From positions 124,001-188,000 of the forward strand of contig NZ_JARXIA010000005.1 in assembly GCF_031127875.1 (NCBI RefSeq): 64,000 nucleotides of DNA, given 5' to 3'. Positions 20,501 through 29,122 of this stretch are shown here, in pieces. The stretch is from Pelagicoccus sp. SDUM812005. GTDB taxonomy: Bacteria > Verrucomicrobiota > Verrucomicrobiia > Opitutales > Opitutaceae. A model generated the notes under the pieces. It was not told where the DNA came from. It saw nothing but the letters and a program-made list of their open reading frames with translations, and did not search any database. Position numbers and translations under genes: made by a program. How positions within the stretch are numbered: position 1 is the first letter of the stretch; each line of letters starts with the position of its first letter.

Positions 20501-21702
20501 ACGGTACAGGCTACCGCAGCGAGTTCCGACAAAACCTGTTTCGCTCCTCCGATCCAAATTTCCGGGCGGTCGACCTCGAATTCGCGCCTGATGGATCCCT
20601 CTACCTCGTCGACTGGCACAACCAGCTCGTCGGGCACATGCAACACAATGCCCGCGACCCCCTCCGCGACCATGCCCACGGCCGCATCTATCGAGTCACC
20701 CACAAAGAACGGCCGCTCGTCGATCCCGCCCCCATCCACGGAGCCACTATCGCAAGTCTCCTCGACAACCTGAAGCTTCCCGAAATCAGAACCCGCTACC
20801 GCACACGACGCGAGCTGCGCGGACGCAATGCCACGGAGCTGCTCCCCGCCCTAAAAAGCTGGATCGAAAACTTGGATACAAGCCATCCTGAGCACGAGCG
20901 CTTCCTGCTTGAAGCCCTTTGGGTTTCCTGGGGTATCAATAGGATCGATACCGACCTGCTTCGCCAGCTCCTTCAGTCTCGCACTCCCGAAGTCCGCTCT
21001 GCCGCCGTCCGCGCCCTCGGCTACCACCTCGATGAATTCCCCGATCACAGCGAGCTCCTGCAAGCCGCGGCCTCAGATCCCCACGGCCGCGTCCGCCTAG
21101 AAGCCATCGTTGCCGCGTCTTGGCTCGACAACCCTGACGCCCGCAAAGCTATCGAGCTCGCCGGCCAGAAGCCCCTCGATGCTTGGACGCAAAACGCCTA
21201 CCAGCAAAGCCTCGCCAACCTGGGCGGCGAAGCTCGACAAGCAGTAACAAAGGGCGACCCAGCCCCGGCCCACCTCGACGCAGCCAGCCGAGAATCGTGG
21301 GAACGAGGAGCCGAGATCTACCGCCGCGAAGGACACTGCGCAACTTGCCACCAAGCCGACGGGCTCGGCCTCCCCGCCGCTCAGTTCCCTCCACTCGATG
21401 GAACGAAATGGGTCAACGGCTCCGCGGAACGCCTCATCGACCTCACCCTCCACGGCCTGCTCGGTCCCGTGGAAGTCAACGGCGTCCGCTACCCCGGGCA
21501 CGTGCCCATGACCCAATTCGCAGGCATCCTTTCGGACCAGGAGATCGCAGACGTGCTCACCTACGTTCGCAATGCCTGGAGCAACGGAGCCAACCCGATC
21601 TCCCCGGAGCAGGTCGCCAAGGTCCGCTCCAGCAGTTCTGACAAGGTCGGCTTTTGGACCGCTGAAGAACTTTCAAAAAAGTATCCAGAAAACAACGACT
21701 AA
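17566..21702 (+). CDS. multidomain secreted protein: ThuA-like, SGNH-like, PVC dehydrogenase propeller, HEAT, cytochrome c
   Basis: A 1378-residue exported protein. Signal peptide residues 1-20; ThuA-like domain about 25-250; SGNH-like domain about 355-590; PVC-type membrane-bound dehydrogenase beta-propeller about 695-1075 (GYRIELFASEVEFPDLANP to FAPDGSLYLVDWHN); HEAT-like repeats about 1085-1230; cytochrome c about 1245-1340 with CATCH near residue 1258. In the SGNH-like part the nucleophile position reads GNGLS instead of GDSIT, so the serine seems lost. The ATG at 17566 begins the signal peptide; the frame is open for 1.5 kb upstream only because it is antisense to the SGNH gene. The fusion probably oxidises a carbohydrate in the periplasm and passes electrons to its own heme. 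Confidence 0.85.
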   Translation: MNTLSRILLLCALAFHLPLSAEIIDHLVFEPPAPIANGKRIVLVSGDEEYRSEESCPMLAKLLSQRHGFHCTVLFAIEPGTDIINPNHTRNIPHLESLYEADLLILATRWRTLPGEQLQPILDYLNAGKPVFAFRTATHAFKNDDFFGGYDWRNFGKNVVGENWLSHHGKHKVQGGRAVIVPENVDHPVLNSVKDIFTWSDIYGIQHLDQQAATVLLRGAVTESLEPDSAIVDGPQNKPMMPLAWLKDYPTPDGNGSGICFATTAGAAYDLQVEDLRRLFVNAAYHLLDLPVPEKADVTLVDPYTPSFYGFQAKDYFLKRGLRVSDYRMGHFARSILSEDELETLDKQTKAQAGLRLNKNARVAVLGNGLSERMLYHGFFETELHLRFPEHKLFLRNLSRSGFTAGFRPHPSRDSQWAFPGAAAFHPELQYHSGKGHFPSDDQWLADIDPDLILACYGFNESFAGPDGLEAFRGELSAFIDHTLAQNKKGDAPPQLALVSPIAFQDLSRHRDLADGASANRNLALYAAAMRQVAAEKGVAFVDLFSPTQSWFESSDEVLTVNGAHLNKAGYRRLAPLLADALFPGSRRASFSDEKTEALRRAVLDKDWYWLHDYQIPNGVHTHGRRFQPFGDENYPEEIEKTRQLTANRDRAIWSLLADEPFDLAAADAATRPLSPIRTNAPDRAVKNPYRYGQDALDSIATAEGYRIELFASEVEFPDLANPVQLSFDNKGRLWVAVMPSYPHYKPGDPKPNDKLLILEDTDGDGKADKQTVFADQLHLPTGFELAPEGVYLSQAPNLVLLRDLDGDDRADSREIILSGFDTHDTHHAISAFHADPAGGILMSEGVYLHTNVETAYGPIRGVNGGVFRFDPNRQELRRLVQSHLPNPWGIATDQWGQDFILATSHSDLFWMLPIQVKTRYGQITFGTESLIPQKHRVRPTSGLEFVSSRHFPDEVQGDYLLNNCIGFLGAKQHSIQNDGTGYRSEFRQNLFRSSDPNFRAVDLEFAPDGSLYLVDWHNQLVGHMQHNARDPLRDHAHGRIYRVTHKERPLVDPAPIHGATIASLLDNLKLPEIRTRYRTRRELRGRNATELLPALKSWIENLDTSHPEHERFLLEALWVSWGINRIDTDLLRQLLQSRTPEVRSAAVRALGYHLDEFPDHSELLQAAASDPHGRVRLEAIVAASWLDNPDARKAIELAGQKPLDAWTQNAYQQSLANLGGEARQAVTKGDPAPAHLDAASRESWERGAEIYRREGHCATCHQADGLGLPAAQFPPLDGTKWVNGSAERLIDLTLHGLLGPVEVNGVRYPGHVPMTQFAGILSDQEIADVLTYVRNAWSNGANPISPEQVAKVRSSSSDKVGFWTAEELSKKYPENND

Positions 21703-21734
21703 AGCGGGCCTCACGCCTCCGCGGTCGCCTGAGC

Positions 21735-24152
21735 TCAGGTTTTGCTAGCTAGCCAACGGTCGAGCACCGATACCAAACCGAGCTTTGAAATCGGCTTGGT
21801 GATGTGATCGTCCATGCCTGCCTCGATACATTTGTTGCGATCCGCTTCCATCGCATTCGCCGTCACCGCCACGATCGGAACATCCGAACGCAGCACTCCG
21901 GAGGCCTTGTCTCGAATTATGGCAGTCGCCTCGATCCCATCCAAGATCGGCATCTGCATGTCCATCAGCACCAAGTCGTAAGCCTTTTCCTTCATCCGAT
22001 CGACCGCCTCCTGTCCATTGTTGGCGATGTCGCAATTGATGCCTAGCTTCTTGAGAATTCCCTTCACCACAATCTGGTTGGTCAAGGTGTCTTCCGCCAC
22101 CAACACGGCCACGTCGCGATCCGAAAAGTCGAACTCGCGGCTCTTGGCGCTTTCCAAGGTCACCATACTCGACTCCGACGCGTCCCTACCCTTCTCCATT
22201 GCCATCGTCAGCGTTAGGAAAAGTTCCTCGTGGCGAACCGGCTTGCAGAGGTAGCCTACGAAGCCGACTTGCTCGCACTGCCGCATCTCGCCGCCCCCGT
22301 CGACCGAAGTGAGCATCACCAGCTTCAAGTCCGGCGCATCGATCTGCTTCGCCAATTCCAGACCACTCATCTCCGGCATCTGCATATCCACGATCGCCAA
22401 ATCAAATGCGTCAGGCTTTATCAGGGCCAATGCGTCGCGTCCACTTTCAGCTAGTGTCGTCTCCATGCCCCACGAACGCAGCCTAACGGACAAATACTCT
22501 CGATTCGTTTCGTTGTCGTCCACTAGCAAGACCCGCAACCCGGACAGATTCGAACTTTCCCGGACCTTGCGTACCCAATTTCGTTGCAACGCGAAACGGG
22601 CCGTAAACCAGAACTCCGATCCCGGTCCTCCTTTTGTGGATACACCCTTTCTTTCCACGGGACTGATCACTCCCGTGTCGCCTCCCATCATCTCTGCCAG
22701 CTGCCGCGAAATCGCCAAGCCTAACCCCGTCCCTCCATACTTGCGAGTATGGGACGCATCCAGCTGCGAAAATTTCCCGAACAGCTTGTCTCGCTTCTCC
22801 TCCGGAATTCCGATCCCCGTGTCCCGTACCGAAAAGCGGAGCGTCGCCTCGGTATCGCTCGACTCCTCCAGAGTCACCGAAACAACGACCTCTCCCTCAT
22901 CGGTGAACTTGATCGCGTTCCCGACTAGATTCACCAAGATCTGCCGCAAGCGGCCCGGATCGCCCCTCAGGTGATGCGGAACGACCGGATCCGCTCCACA
23001 AACCAACTCTAGGCCCTTGTCCAAAGCGCTCAAACTGAGCGTCGAGGAGACATCGTCCAGCACGTTCAGAAGCTCGAAATCGATAGTCTCGATGTCCAAC
23101 ATGCCCGCCTCGATCTTGGAAAAGTCGAGGATGTCGTTGAGGATGTAGAGCAAGGACTCGCTGCTCTGCTTCACGCTCTTGGCGTAGCGATACTGCTCCG
23201 GCTCGAGCTTCGTTTCCAGCAAGAGATCCGTCATGCCGATCACCCCGTTCATGGGAGTGCGGATCTCATGGCTCATATTCGCCAAAAACTCAGATTTCGC
23301 GTTGTTCGCCACTTCAGCGGCGTCGCGGGCCGTTTCCAGGCTGGAGCGCGTCTCGCGCAAGGAAGCAGTCATCTGGTTGAAAAAACGGCCCAGCCGGGCC
23401 AACTCGCTCTTTCCGGATACTTCGATCTGAGCTTCCAGATCTCCTTGCTCGATCGCGCGCATTCCCTCTTCCAGGGAGGCGATTTGGCGGCCGATTTTCG
23501 AAATAACCCGAGCCACCAGCAGCAAGGCGATAACCGAGCCAAATAAACCGAGGTAGAGCGTGCTCCGACTCATGCGATCCAAGTCCTCCGACAAGGTCTG
23601 CCGGTAGGCTTCACTTTGCTTCTCCAGCTCGAAAAGCAAACCGTGCACATGCAACTCGACCGCCCGGCTCACCGACTCCAGATCCTGCTTCAGCTCCGCC
23701 AACCTAAGCAAGGTATCCTCGACGTCGTAGGGGTTTTCCAAATACGGCAATCGCTCCATCGCTTCCTGGACAATCTCCAACTGTCGTCGGGTCTGCGAGA
23801 TCAAGCTCTCGTCCGCAGGGACGAAACGTTCAGCCGCGAGAACGGAAAGGTCCACGCTTCTCAACGTATCGTTGATGAAAGGCAGCTCCACCTCTACCAA
23901 GCCCTTCAAGCGAGACTGCTCCTCGAGCGTAAACGAGCCTGAGTCGTTGATCCGCTTTACTAGCAGGAGCTGCAGCTCGCTGTTCGCTTGCTTGAGTTTC
24001 CTGAGAAGCTCGACCACCGGCTCGATGTCGTTCTTGTAGCTCTCGAAACTCTCCTTCGCGTCGGTAGCGACCACACGGTTGAACCAAACGATCGAGACGA
24101 TGATCGCGAACATGAGGCCAAAGGCCAAGGACAGCTTCGTACGAATCTTCAT
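21735..24152 (-). CDS. hybrid sensor histidine kinase with HAMP and two receiver domains
   Basis: An 805-residue sensor. A transmembrane segment (about 9-27) leads to a helical periplasmic sensor region (about 30-195), a second transmembrane segment (about 197-217), HAMP (about 218-270) and HisKA with the phospho-acceptor in NMSHEIRTP near residue 295. HATPase follows with [16 protein letters not shown] and GGTGLGLAI (about 410-520). REC1 has its Asp near 586 and REC2 near 729 (both DMQMP). No DNA-binding part is present, so output passes to another protein. It lies 6 bases after the periplasmic binding-protein gene, which suggests that protein presents the ligand. Confidence 0.92.
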   Translation of the reverse strand: MKIRTKLSLAFGLMFAIIVSIVWFNRVVATDAKESFESYKNDIEPVVELLRKLKQANSELQLLLVKRINDSGSFTLEEQSRLKGLVEVELPFINDTLRSVDLSVLAAERFVPADESLISQTRRQLEIVQEAMERLPYLENPYDVEDTLLRLAELKQDLESVSRAVELHVHGLLFELEKQSEAYRQTLSEDLDRMSRSTLYLGLFGSVIALLLVARVISKIGRQIASLEEGMRAIEQGDLEAQIEVSGKSELARLGRFFNQMTASLRETRSSLETARDAAEVANNAKSEFLANMSHEIRTPMNGVIGMTDLLLETKLEPEQYRYAKSVKQSSESLLYILNDILDFSKIEAGMLDIETIDFELLNVLDDVSSTLSLSALDKGLELVCGADPVVPHHLRGDPGRLRQILVNLVGNAIKFTDEGEVVVSVTLEESSDTEATLRFSVRDTGIGIPEEKRDKLFGKFSQLDASHTRKYGGTGLGLAISRQLAEMMGGDTGVISPVERKGVSTKGGPGSEFWFTARFALQRNWVRKVRESSNLSGLRVLLVDDNETNREYLSVRLRSWGMETTLAESGRDALALIKPDAFDLAIVDMQMPEMSGLELAKQIDAPDLKLVMLTSVDGGGEMRQCEQVGFVGYLCKPVRHEELFLTLTMAMEKGRDASESSMVTLESAKSREFDFSDRDVAVLVAEDTLTNQIVVKGILKKLGINCDIANNGQEAVDRMKEKAYDLVLMDMQMPILDGIEATAIIRDKASGVLRSDVPIVAVTANAMEADRNKCIEAGMDDHITKPISKLGLVSVLDRWLASKT

Positions 24153-24158
24153 CGGCGC

Positions 24159-25280
24159 CTAACGCTTCACCTTCTCCACGATTCCCGGGCCTCGAACCAC
24201 GTAAAGCGAGAAGTAGATGCCGCGCGAACTCCCGTCCGCCTTGATCGCCAAATTGCCGCAAACGCCTTGGTAGTAGTTGATCCCATGCAGTCCGCGCTTG
24301 AGCCATTCCACCAAGGGTTCATCGCTCTCGCGCCCTCCCGCCCGGATCACGCTGAGAAGCATGTTGGCCGCATCGTAGGCCTGCATCGGCGGCCAAACCG
24401 AAAACGGCTCCTGCCCGTAAGCCGCTTGATAGCGGTCTAGGAACTGGTGGCCCAAAATGTAGTTTCCGTCGTTCGCCGTGAAAAAGGAAAATTCGGTTCC
24501 CTCCAAGGTTCCCTCGGAGTTCTCGTAGTAACCGTCGCCCAAGGTCGTGGTCGACGCGAAAAAAGGCGCCTCCATGCCCAGCTCACGGGCCTGCTTCATG
24601 GCGAAGCCAAGATTCTTGTATCCAAAAAATGCGAGCGCATCGCATCCGTCCGCCTGGAACGCTTTCAATTCAGCCTCGAAGTCGACCTTCGAGATAGCTA
24701 CTGGCAAGAGCTCGACCTCCACCCCACGACGCTGCAAATGCTCGGAAAACGCGGTCGCGGAGATCGTCATGAAAGAGTTCGTCACGTAAAAGCCGCCCAC
24801 CTTCGTCTTGCCCAGCTCCTCCACGCGGGCCGCCACCAACTGCGCCGCCTCCTCCGTTTTCTTCCCGATGACGAAGGTGTTTTCGTTCATGGCCGAAAGC
24901 AGCTCGTCATTGTTGAGCGAATTCACCAAAAGGACCCCGTCCGCCAAAACCTTTTCCTGCAGGGCGGTCGTCCCATCGGAATGGCTGATGAAAAGGACGT
25001 CTATGTCGTGCTCCTTCCGCAGCTTGTCGTAGAGGGGGACCGCATTCGCTCCGTCCCAACCGTCGTCCTCGAAGGCGAAAGCCACCAAGGGATCCCTCGG
25101 GCCGCGCGACTCGTTGTATTCGCGAATAGCCAGCGCGATCGCCTTGGACGGCGCCAAGCCGAGGTCCACCGCGTTGCCCGACAGGGGACCGATAAAGCCA
25201 ACGCTCACCGTATCCGCCTCCTTCGGACCGCAGCCCGCAAGCAAGCAAAGGCAAAGCCCTAGAACGATTTTCCTCAACAT
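24159..25280 (-). CDS. lipoprotein periplasmic ligand-binding protein (branched-chain amino acid ABC type)
   Basis: A 373-residue type I periplasmic binding protein. The signal ends in a lipobox LLAGC (Cys 17), so it should be anchored in a membrane. The start of the fold, VSVGFIGPLSGNAVDLG, is typical of LivJ/Peripla_BP_6 proteins. No permease or ATPase gene is near. Instead it sits between a beta-barrel-like gene and a hybrid kinase (6-base gap), so sensing rather than transport is likely. This is the only start I found with a good Shine-Dalgarno (AAGGAG, nine bases before the ATG). Confidence 0.85.
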   Translation of the reverse strand: MLRKIVLGLCLCLLAGCGPKEADTVSVGFIGPLSGNAVDLGLAPSKAIALAIREYNESRGPRDPLVAFAFEDDGWDGANAVPLYDKLRKEHDIDVLFISHSDGTTALQEKVLADGVLLVNSLNNDELLSAMNENTFVIGKKTEEAAQLVAARVEELGKTKVGGFYVTNSFMTISATAFSEHLQRRGVEVELLPVAISKVDFEAELKAFQADGCDALAFFGYKNLGFAMKQARELGMEAPFFASTTTLGDGYYENSEGTLEGTEFSFFTANDGNYILGHQFLDRYQAAYGQEPFSVWPPMQAYDAANMLLSVIRAGGRESDEPLVEWLKRGLHGINYYQGVCGNLAIKADGSSRGIYFSLYVVRGPGIVEKVKR

Positions 25281-25289
25281 ACGTACATA

Positions 25290-25295
25290 CTCCTT
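25290..25295 (-). promoter_or_regulatory. Shine-Dalgarno of the periplasmic binding-protein gene
   Basis: On the minus strand AAGGAG lies nine bases before the ATG at 25280. It is notable because almost every other start in the window lacks such a motif. It supports the chosen start and may give this gene higher translation than its operon partners. Confidence 0.7.
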
Positions 25296-25316
25296 AACTT
25301 AGCTGCTCTCGCAAGC

Positions 25317-26057
25317 CTACCAACGATAAACATACTGGATCCCGATCCCCAAGTTCTTGGTAGAGGCCCTCCTGTATTCGTTAATCCTATACTCGGCCAC
25401 CAGATTCCAGTCTCCCGTCAAACGACATCCCAACTGCGCTTCGCCCACGATCGGGGCGTCCGGATACCCCGCCGGCAGGTCCTCCCCGAAGGTATGGTCC
25501 ACGAAGCCAGCCAGGTAGAGGCGATCCGAAATGTCAGGAAAGGTCTTACGGAACGCATGCTCCATTTGCCAAACGTCCGCATCCTCGTGGTCGAGCTGCA
25601 CCAAGTGGAAATTCACCGAGTAGCTCAAATGGATCGACTCAAAAAAAGATTCCCAAGGCTTCACGTCGCTGGCCCGCAAGCGCAGCCCGAAACGGATCCG
25701 CTCCTTGTCCTTGCCCGATCTGAAATTCCACTGGGTAGTCAGGTCCCACGGCTGGTCTTCCTTGATCGCCCAACGAAGGTTTTGCTCCGTGTAGTACTTG
25801 TAGTGTCCCGATAGCTCCTTGCCCGACTCAGCGTTGATGATGTTGGTCAGGCTGAAGTAATGGAAGCGTCCGGGCAGCTTCGAAAAGAGGTTAACCGTAG
25901 CCACCGAGTCCCGGTTCTCCTCCGTCAACACCGGATAAAAGTTGAAGTCCGCAAAACCGCCGCCCCAGAGCGAGCCGGGCAGGCAAATAAGGCAGAGCAA
26001 GGTCAGGCGAAGCCTCCGCGTCGCGAAGGAACGAGATACGTAAGTCTGAATAGGCAC
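25317..26057 (-). CDS. exported beta-strand-rich protein, probable outer-membrane barrel
   Basis: A 246-residue protein I do not recognise. After a signal peptide (cleavage near residue 33) the sequence alternates polar and aromatic residues with repeated strand-turn patterns (LRWAIKEDQPWDLTTQWNF, IQYVYRW at the C terminus). The C-terminal aromatic residue is typical of outer-membrane barrels. It is the first gene of the operon with the binding protein (36 bases downstream) and the hybrid kinase, so it may admit the sensed compound. The start could also be one of several later codons. Confidence 0.6.
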   Translation of the reverse strand: MPIQTYVSRSFATRRLRLTLLCLICLPGSLWGGGFADFNFYPVLTEENRDSVATVNLFSKLPGRFHYFSLTNIINAESGKELSGHYKYYTEQNLRWAIKEDQPWDLTTQWNFRSGKDKERIRFGLRLRASDVKPWESFFESIHLSYSVNFHLVQLDHEDADVWQMEHAFRKTFPDISDRLYLAGFVDHTFGEDLPAGYPDAPIVGEAQLGCRLTGDWNLVAEYRINEYRRASTKNLGIGIQYVYRW

Positions 26058-26149
26058 GCAAAAACCTACGCAAAGTTTTTCAGGTGTCTAATTTCGTGAA
26101 CTCTTGACTCGCTTTTGACAAGACCAGCCGCAACTACGGCGATTTCCGC

Positions 26150-26602
26150 CTACTTTCCCGTGCTGCCGAAGCCGCCGCTGCCGCGCGTCGTTTCGCTGAG
26201 TTCCGCCACCAATTCGTAGGAAATTGGCGAACAATCGGGAAAGATCAGCTGGAACAGCCGTGTGCCCGCTTCCACCACGTAAGGCTCGCTCTTCACGTTG
26301 TCCACCGCCGCCATGATCTGACCGCGATAGCCGCCGTCGATCAGGCCGATCGAGTTCGCCATGCGAAGCGGCGTCTTGGAGATGGAGGAGCGGGGAATCA
26401 GGAAATAGGCCTTCCCGTTGGTCGGTTGGCAGGAGATGCCGAACTCGATGAACTTGGTCTCGCCCGGCTCCACCCGCAGTTCCTCAAGGGTGTAGAGGTC
26501 CAATCCGGCATCCCCGTCATGGAAATGGCCGTGGTTTTGGTAGCGCTCTTTGGCAGCGTCGTTCAAAGGCTTGATCAGGAGATTCGCAGAGGACTGGGAC
26601 AT
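26150..26602 (-). CDS. dut: deoxyuridine 5'-triphosphate nucleotidohydrolase
   Basis: A 150-residue trimeric dUTPase. All five motifs are visible: DAGLDLY near residue 29, PRSSIS near 70, NSIGLIDGGYRGQI near 82-95, GTRLFQLIF near 112 and the C-terminal RGSGGFGSTG near 139-148, which closes over the active site. It converts dUTP to dUMP and pyrophosphate, supplying dTMP precursor and keeping uracil out of DNA. Length is normal. It lies 92 bases before the beta-barrel gene on the same strand. Confidence 0.96.
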   Translation of the reverse strand: MSQSSANLLIKPLNDAAKERYQNHGHFHDGDAGLDLYTLEELRVEPGETKFIEFGISCQPTNGKAYFLIPRSSISKTPLRMANSIGLIDGGYRGQIMAAVDNVKSEPYVVEAGTRLFQLIFPDCSPISYELVAELSETTRGSGGFGSTGK

Positions 26603-26802
26603 GCCCGCAATACGAAAGCAAAAACCGTCGCTGGCAAGCTCCGAGCCTGCTTGCGTCCCTTTCGAGCATGAAGCGCTCCCTCCCCGTCCAAGCCGCTCTT
26701 TTACGCTTTAAATCGAACGCTCCGCCTCGATACTGCAAGCACCCTAAGGCGAACGGCCCTCCGTCGCTTCGCTAACGTATCCAAAACCCAACTATCCCCC
26801 CT

Positions 26803-27774
26803 ATGAAACGCAGAGACTTCGTTCGCCACGGCCTCCTAGCCGGAGCCGCCCTCGCCACCGCACCCCTCTTCCCCCCAAGCCTCAGAGCCGCCAGCAACAG
26901 CCCTTCCCCTTTCAAGCTTCGCTACGCGCCCCATCCCGGCATGTTCAAAGCCTCCGCCGGCGAGGACATCATCGAGCAAATCAAATTCGCAGCCGACCAG
27001 GGCTTCACCGCCTGGGAAGACAACGGCCTCGCCAAGCGCCCCGTGGAGCTACAGGCCCAGATCGGCCAAACCCTCGAAAGCCTCGGGATGAAAATGGGCG
27101 TCTTCGTCGCCTACGTCAGCTTCGACAGGCCAACCTTCGTGCGACCGGATCCGGAATCGACGGAAGAAATTCTCGCCCAAATCCGCAGCGCCGTGGAAGT
27201 CGCCAAACGCGTCAACGCTAGCCACGTTACCGTCGTGCCGGGATCCGTAGACCAGCAGTACGCCGACCAAGGGCAATGGAAGCGCTCGGGCGGCAGCCGC
27301 CTCTCCGAAGGCTACCAAACCGCCAACGCCATCGATATGCTGCGTCGCTGCGCCGAGATCCTCGAGCCGCACGACATCGCCATGGTGCTCGAGCCGCTCA
27401 ACTGGCACGCCAACCACGGCGGCGTTTTCCTCGAGCGTTCCGACCAAGCCTTCGCCCTCTGTCGGGCCGTCGACAGCCCGGCTTGCAAGATCCTATTCGA
27501 CATCTACCATCAGCAGATTTCGGAAGGGAACCTCATCCCCAACATCGAAAAGTGCTGGAGCGAGATCGGCTATTTCCAAGCGGGCGACAACCCCGGACGC
27601 AAGGAGCCCGGCACCGGTGAAATCAACTACCGCAAGGTTTTCCAGTACATCCACGAGCGCAGCAAAGCCGAGGGGAAAGACTTCGTCATCGGCATGGAAC
27701 ACGGAAACTCCATCAAAGGCGCGGAAGGCGAAAAGGCCGTGATCGAAGCCTACCGCCAAGCAGACTCCTACTAA
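26803..27774 (+). CDS. Tat-exported TIM-barrel protein of the hydroxypyruvate isomerase-like group
   Basis: A 323-residue protein. A twin-arginine signal (MKRRDFVRHGLLAGAALA) is followed by an AP-endonuclease-2-type TIM barrel. Metal-site blocks typical of Hyi-like isomerases are present: VLEPLNWHANHGG near residue 193, LFDIYHQQISEGN near 234, AGDNPGRKEPGTGEINY near 264 and GMEHGN near 299. Hyi itself is cytoplasmic, so the exported version must act on a periplasmic substrate, probably a sugar or sugar acid. A hairpin right after the stop separates it from the convergent next gene. Confidence 0.82.
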   Translation: MKRRDFVRHGLLAGAALATAPLFPPSLRAASNSPSPFKLRYAPHPGMFKASAGEDIIEQIKFAADQGFTAWEDNGLAKRPVELQAQIGQTLESLGMKMGVFVAYVSFDRPTFVRPDPESTEEILAQIRSAVEVAKRVNASHVTVVPGSVDQQYADQGQWKRSGGSRLSEGYQTANAIDMLRRCAEILEPHDIAMVLEPLNWHANHGGVFLERSDQAFALCRAVDSPACKILFDIYHQQISEGNLIPNIEKCWSEIGYFQAGDNPGRKEPGTGEINYRKVFQYIHERSKAEGKDFVIGMEHGNSIKGAEGEKAVIEAYRQADSY

Positions 27775-27801
27775 GCCTGTATTTTAGTTTCAAATACAGG
27801 C
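27775..27801. terminator. hairpin between convergent genes, probable bidirectional terminator
   Basis: GCCTGTATTT (27775-27784) and AAATACAGGC (27792-27801) form a perfect 10-bp stem with a seven-base loop, starting immediately after the TAA of the TIM-barrel gene and ending 22 bases before the convergent gene's stop. There is no long T run, but the symmetric position suggests it serves both strands. Confidence 0.55.
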
Positions 27802-27823
27802 CCAATCGCTCCCACCAGGCAGC

Positions 27824-28975
27824 CTATTGAAGCGCCAACCCGATCCAACGTCCTCTCGCAAAGGCAGTTCCGTCCCCTTCCGGAATCTTCCCGTTGGTAA
27901 CCGCGTTCGACTCCACCGATACGACATCCCCCGGATTCAGGGTCACCTGCGGGATCGTAAAGGTAACCTCCTTGTAGTCTTCGCTCGTTTCCGGGTTCTT
28001 GAAGCTTCCGATCAGCTTGTCGTTAATCAGAACTCTGTATTCACTTTCTCCATCCGTTTCGGCAAGCGTCACCAAGGCGAGGTCAACGGTTTGCGCTTTC
28101 TTTCGGCTAAATACCTTGCTCGCACGAGCGAACTTATTGCGGTACTCCAGCTTGGTTGCGTCAATGGCGAGCGCCCCCTTTTGCTGGTGCAGATAGTAGG
28201 GAACGGCGGCGGAGCTATCGATTTCGAAATCCTCCGTCGCGTGCCAAAGGTATCGGTAGTTCTTGATATCCACGAAACGGGTACGCTCCGGAAGAGGCGC
28301 CGGTTCGTAGCGAGTGGCCTCCGGACCGACGCCCTCCGGTCGGAACGACTCGTCTCGGGAGAGGACGATCTTATCGAGCTCGATCCCGTCTTCCCGCATC
28401 GAGAGCATTAGGGTGTGCTGCCCCGCTTCCGCGATATCCACCCAAAGCGTCAAAGGCGTCCCGCAGTGATTCTCCGGACGCCGCTGGGCCGACGACCAAG
28501 TCCACTGCTCCTTGCCTTGGCAAAACTGCAAGCGCCGGCTGCTCTCCGGCCACGCTCCGTCGAGCCCGAAGTGAGCCCCGTTGTCCTCCGGCCCCGTACT
28601 GAAGGCCCGACCCCAGATGTAGTAGCGGCCGGGCTGGTCCACCCAAATCGGATAGGTCAAGACGCACATCTGCCCCGGCTCCGGACTGAAATTGACACCC
28701 TTGATCAAAGGCTCGTCGTGATTGGTTCGCGTATCGGGAAGGATCTCGATGTAGGCGCCACCGCTGGCCCCTTCCACGTGCACGTCGTCCGCGTCCGCGT
28801 AGGAATGCGGCGGAGTCGAGGCGTCGAAACGGAACCAACGCCGTAGGTCAGCCTGCGTCTGGGAAGCGAAATCCTCCGCTTCGATCGAGATCAGCCCATC
28901 CTTTTCAAGGTAGCCTTGGCTAAAGGATACGGCAGGCGACAAGAGGGAGAGGCAAAACAGCAACGGGGTTTTCAT
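27824..28975 (-). CDS. secreted carbohydrate-binding-type protein (two beta-rich domains)
   Basis: A 383-residue exported protein. The signal peptide begins at the ATG at 28975 (MKTPLLFCLSLLSPAVSFS). Domain one (about 25-225) starts with the CBM/malectin-like pattern GLISIEAEDFA and includes DQPGRYYIWGRAFSTGPEDN and MREDGIELDKIVLSRD. Domain two (about 235-383) is another beta-sandwich-like part. I see no catalytic motif, so it probably binds glycans at the surface. Its promoter carries one of three copies of the element I assign to the XylR-like regulator, which ties it to the 31-44 kb sugar genes. Confidence 0.68.
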   Translation of the reverse strand: MKTPLLFCLSLLSPAVSFSQGYLEKDGLISIEAEDFASQTQADLRRWFRFDASTPPHSYADADDVHVEGASGGAYIEILPDTRTNHDEPLIKGVNFSPEPGQMCVLTYPIWVDQPGRYYIWGRAFSTGPEDNGAHFGLDGAWPESSRRLQFCQGKEQWTWSSAQRRPENHCGTPLTLWVDIAEAGQHTLMLSMREDGIELDKIVLSRDESFRPEGVGPEATRYEPAPLPERTRFVDIKNYRYLWHATEDFEIDSSAAVPYYLHQQKGALAIDATKLEYRNKFARASKVFSRKKAQTVDLALVTLAETDGESEYRVLINDKLIGSFKNPETSEDYKEVTFTIPQVTLNPGDVVSVESNAVTNGKIPEGDGTAFARGRWIGLALQ

Positions 28976-29030
28976 AATGTTCGGGTAAGTATAAAACAAG
29001 GAGCAGCTCGCACACGCGAACCACGCTCCC

Positions 29031-29080
29031 ATACTACTCCGCTCCCCCTGAAGCGCCCATGTTTTTTTACTCAATTAAAG
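29031..29080 (-). promoter_or_regulatory. XylR-type element plus -10, copy C (carbohydrate-binding protein gene)
   Basis: On the minus strand a 23-nt element at 29080-29058 (core TTAATTGAGTAAA, then AAACAT) matches copy A at 18 of 23 positions. A TAGTAT hexamer (29036-29031) begins 44 bases after the element start, the same distance as in copies A and B. A transcript from here would start about 49 bases before the ATG at 28975. Confidence 0.6.
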
Positions 29081-29122
29081 TGTGATTTTACAGCATCCAG
29101 CTCCGCACCGAATCCGTTCTCC

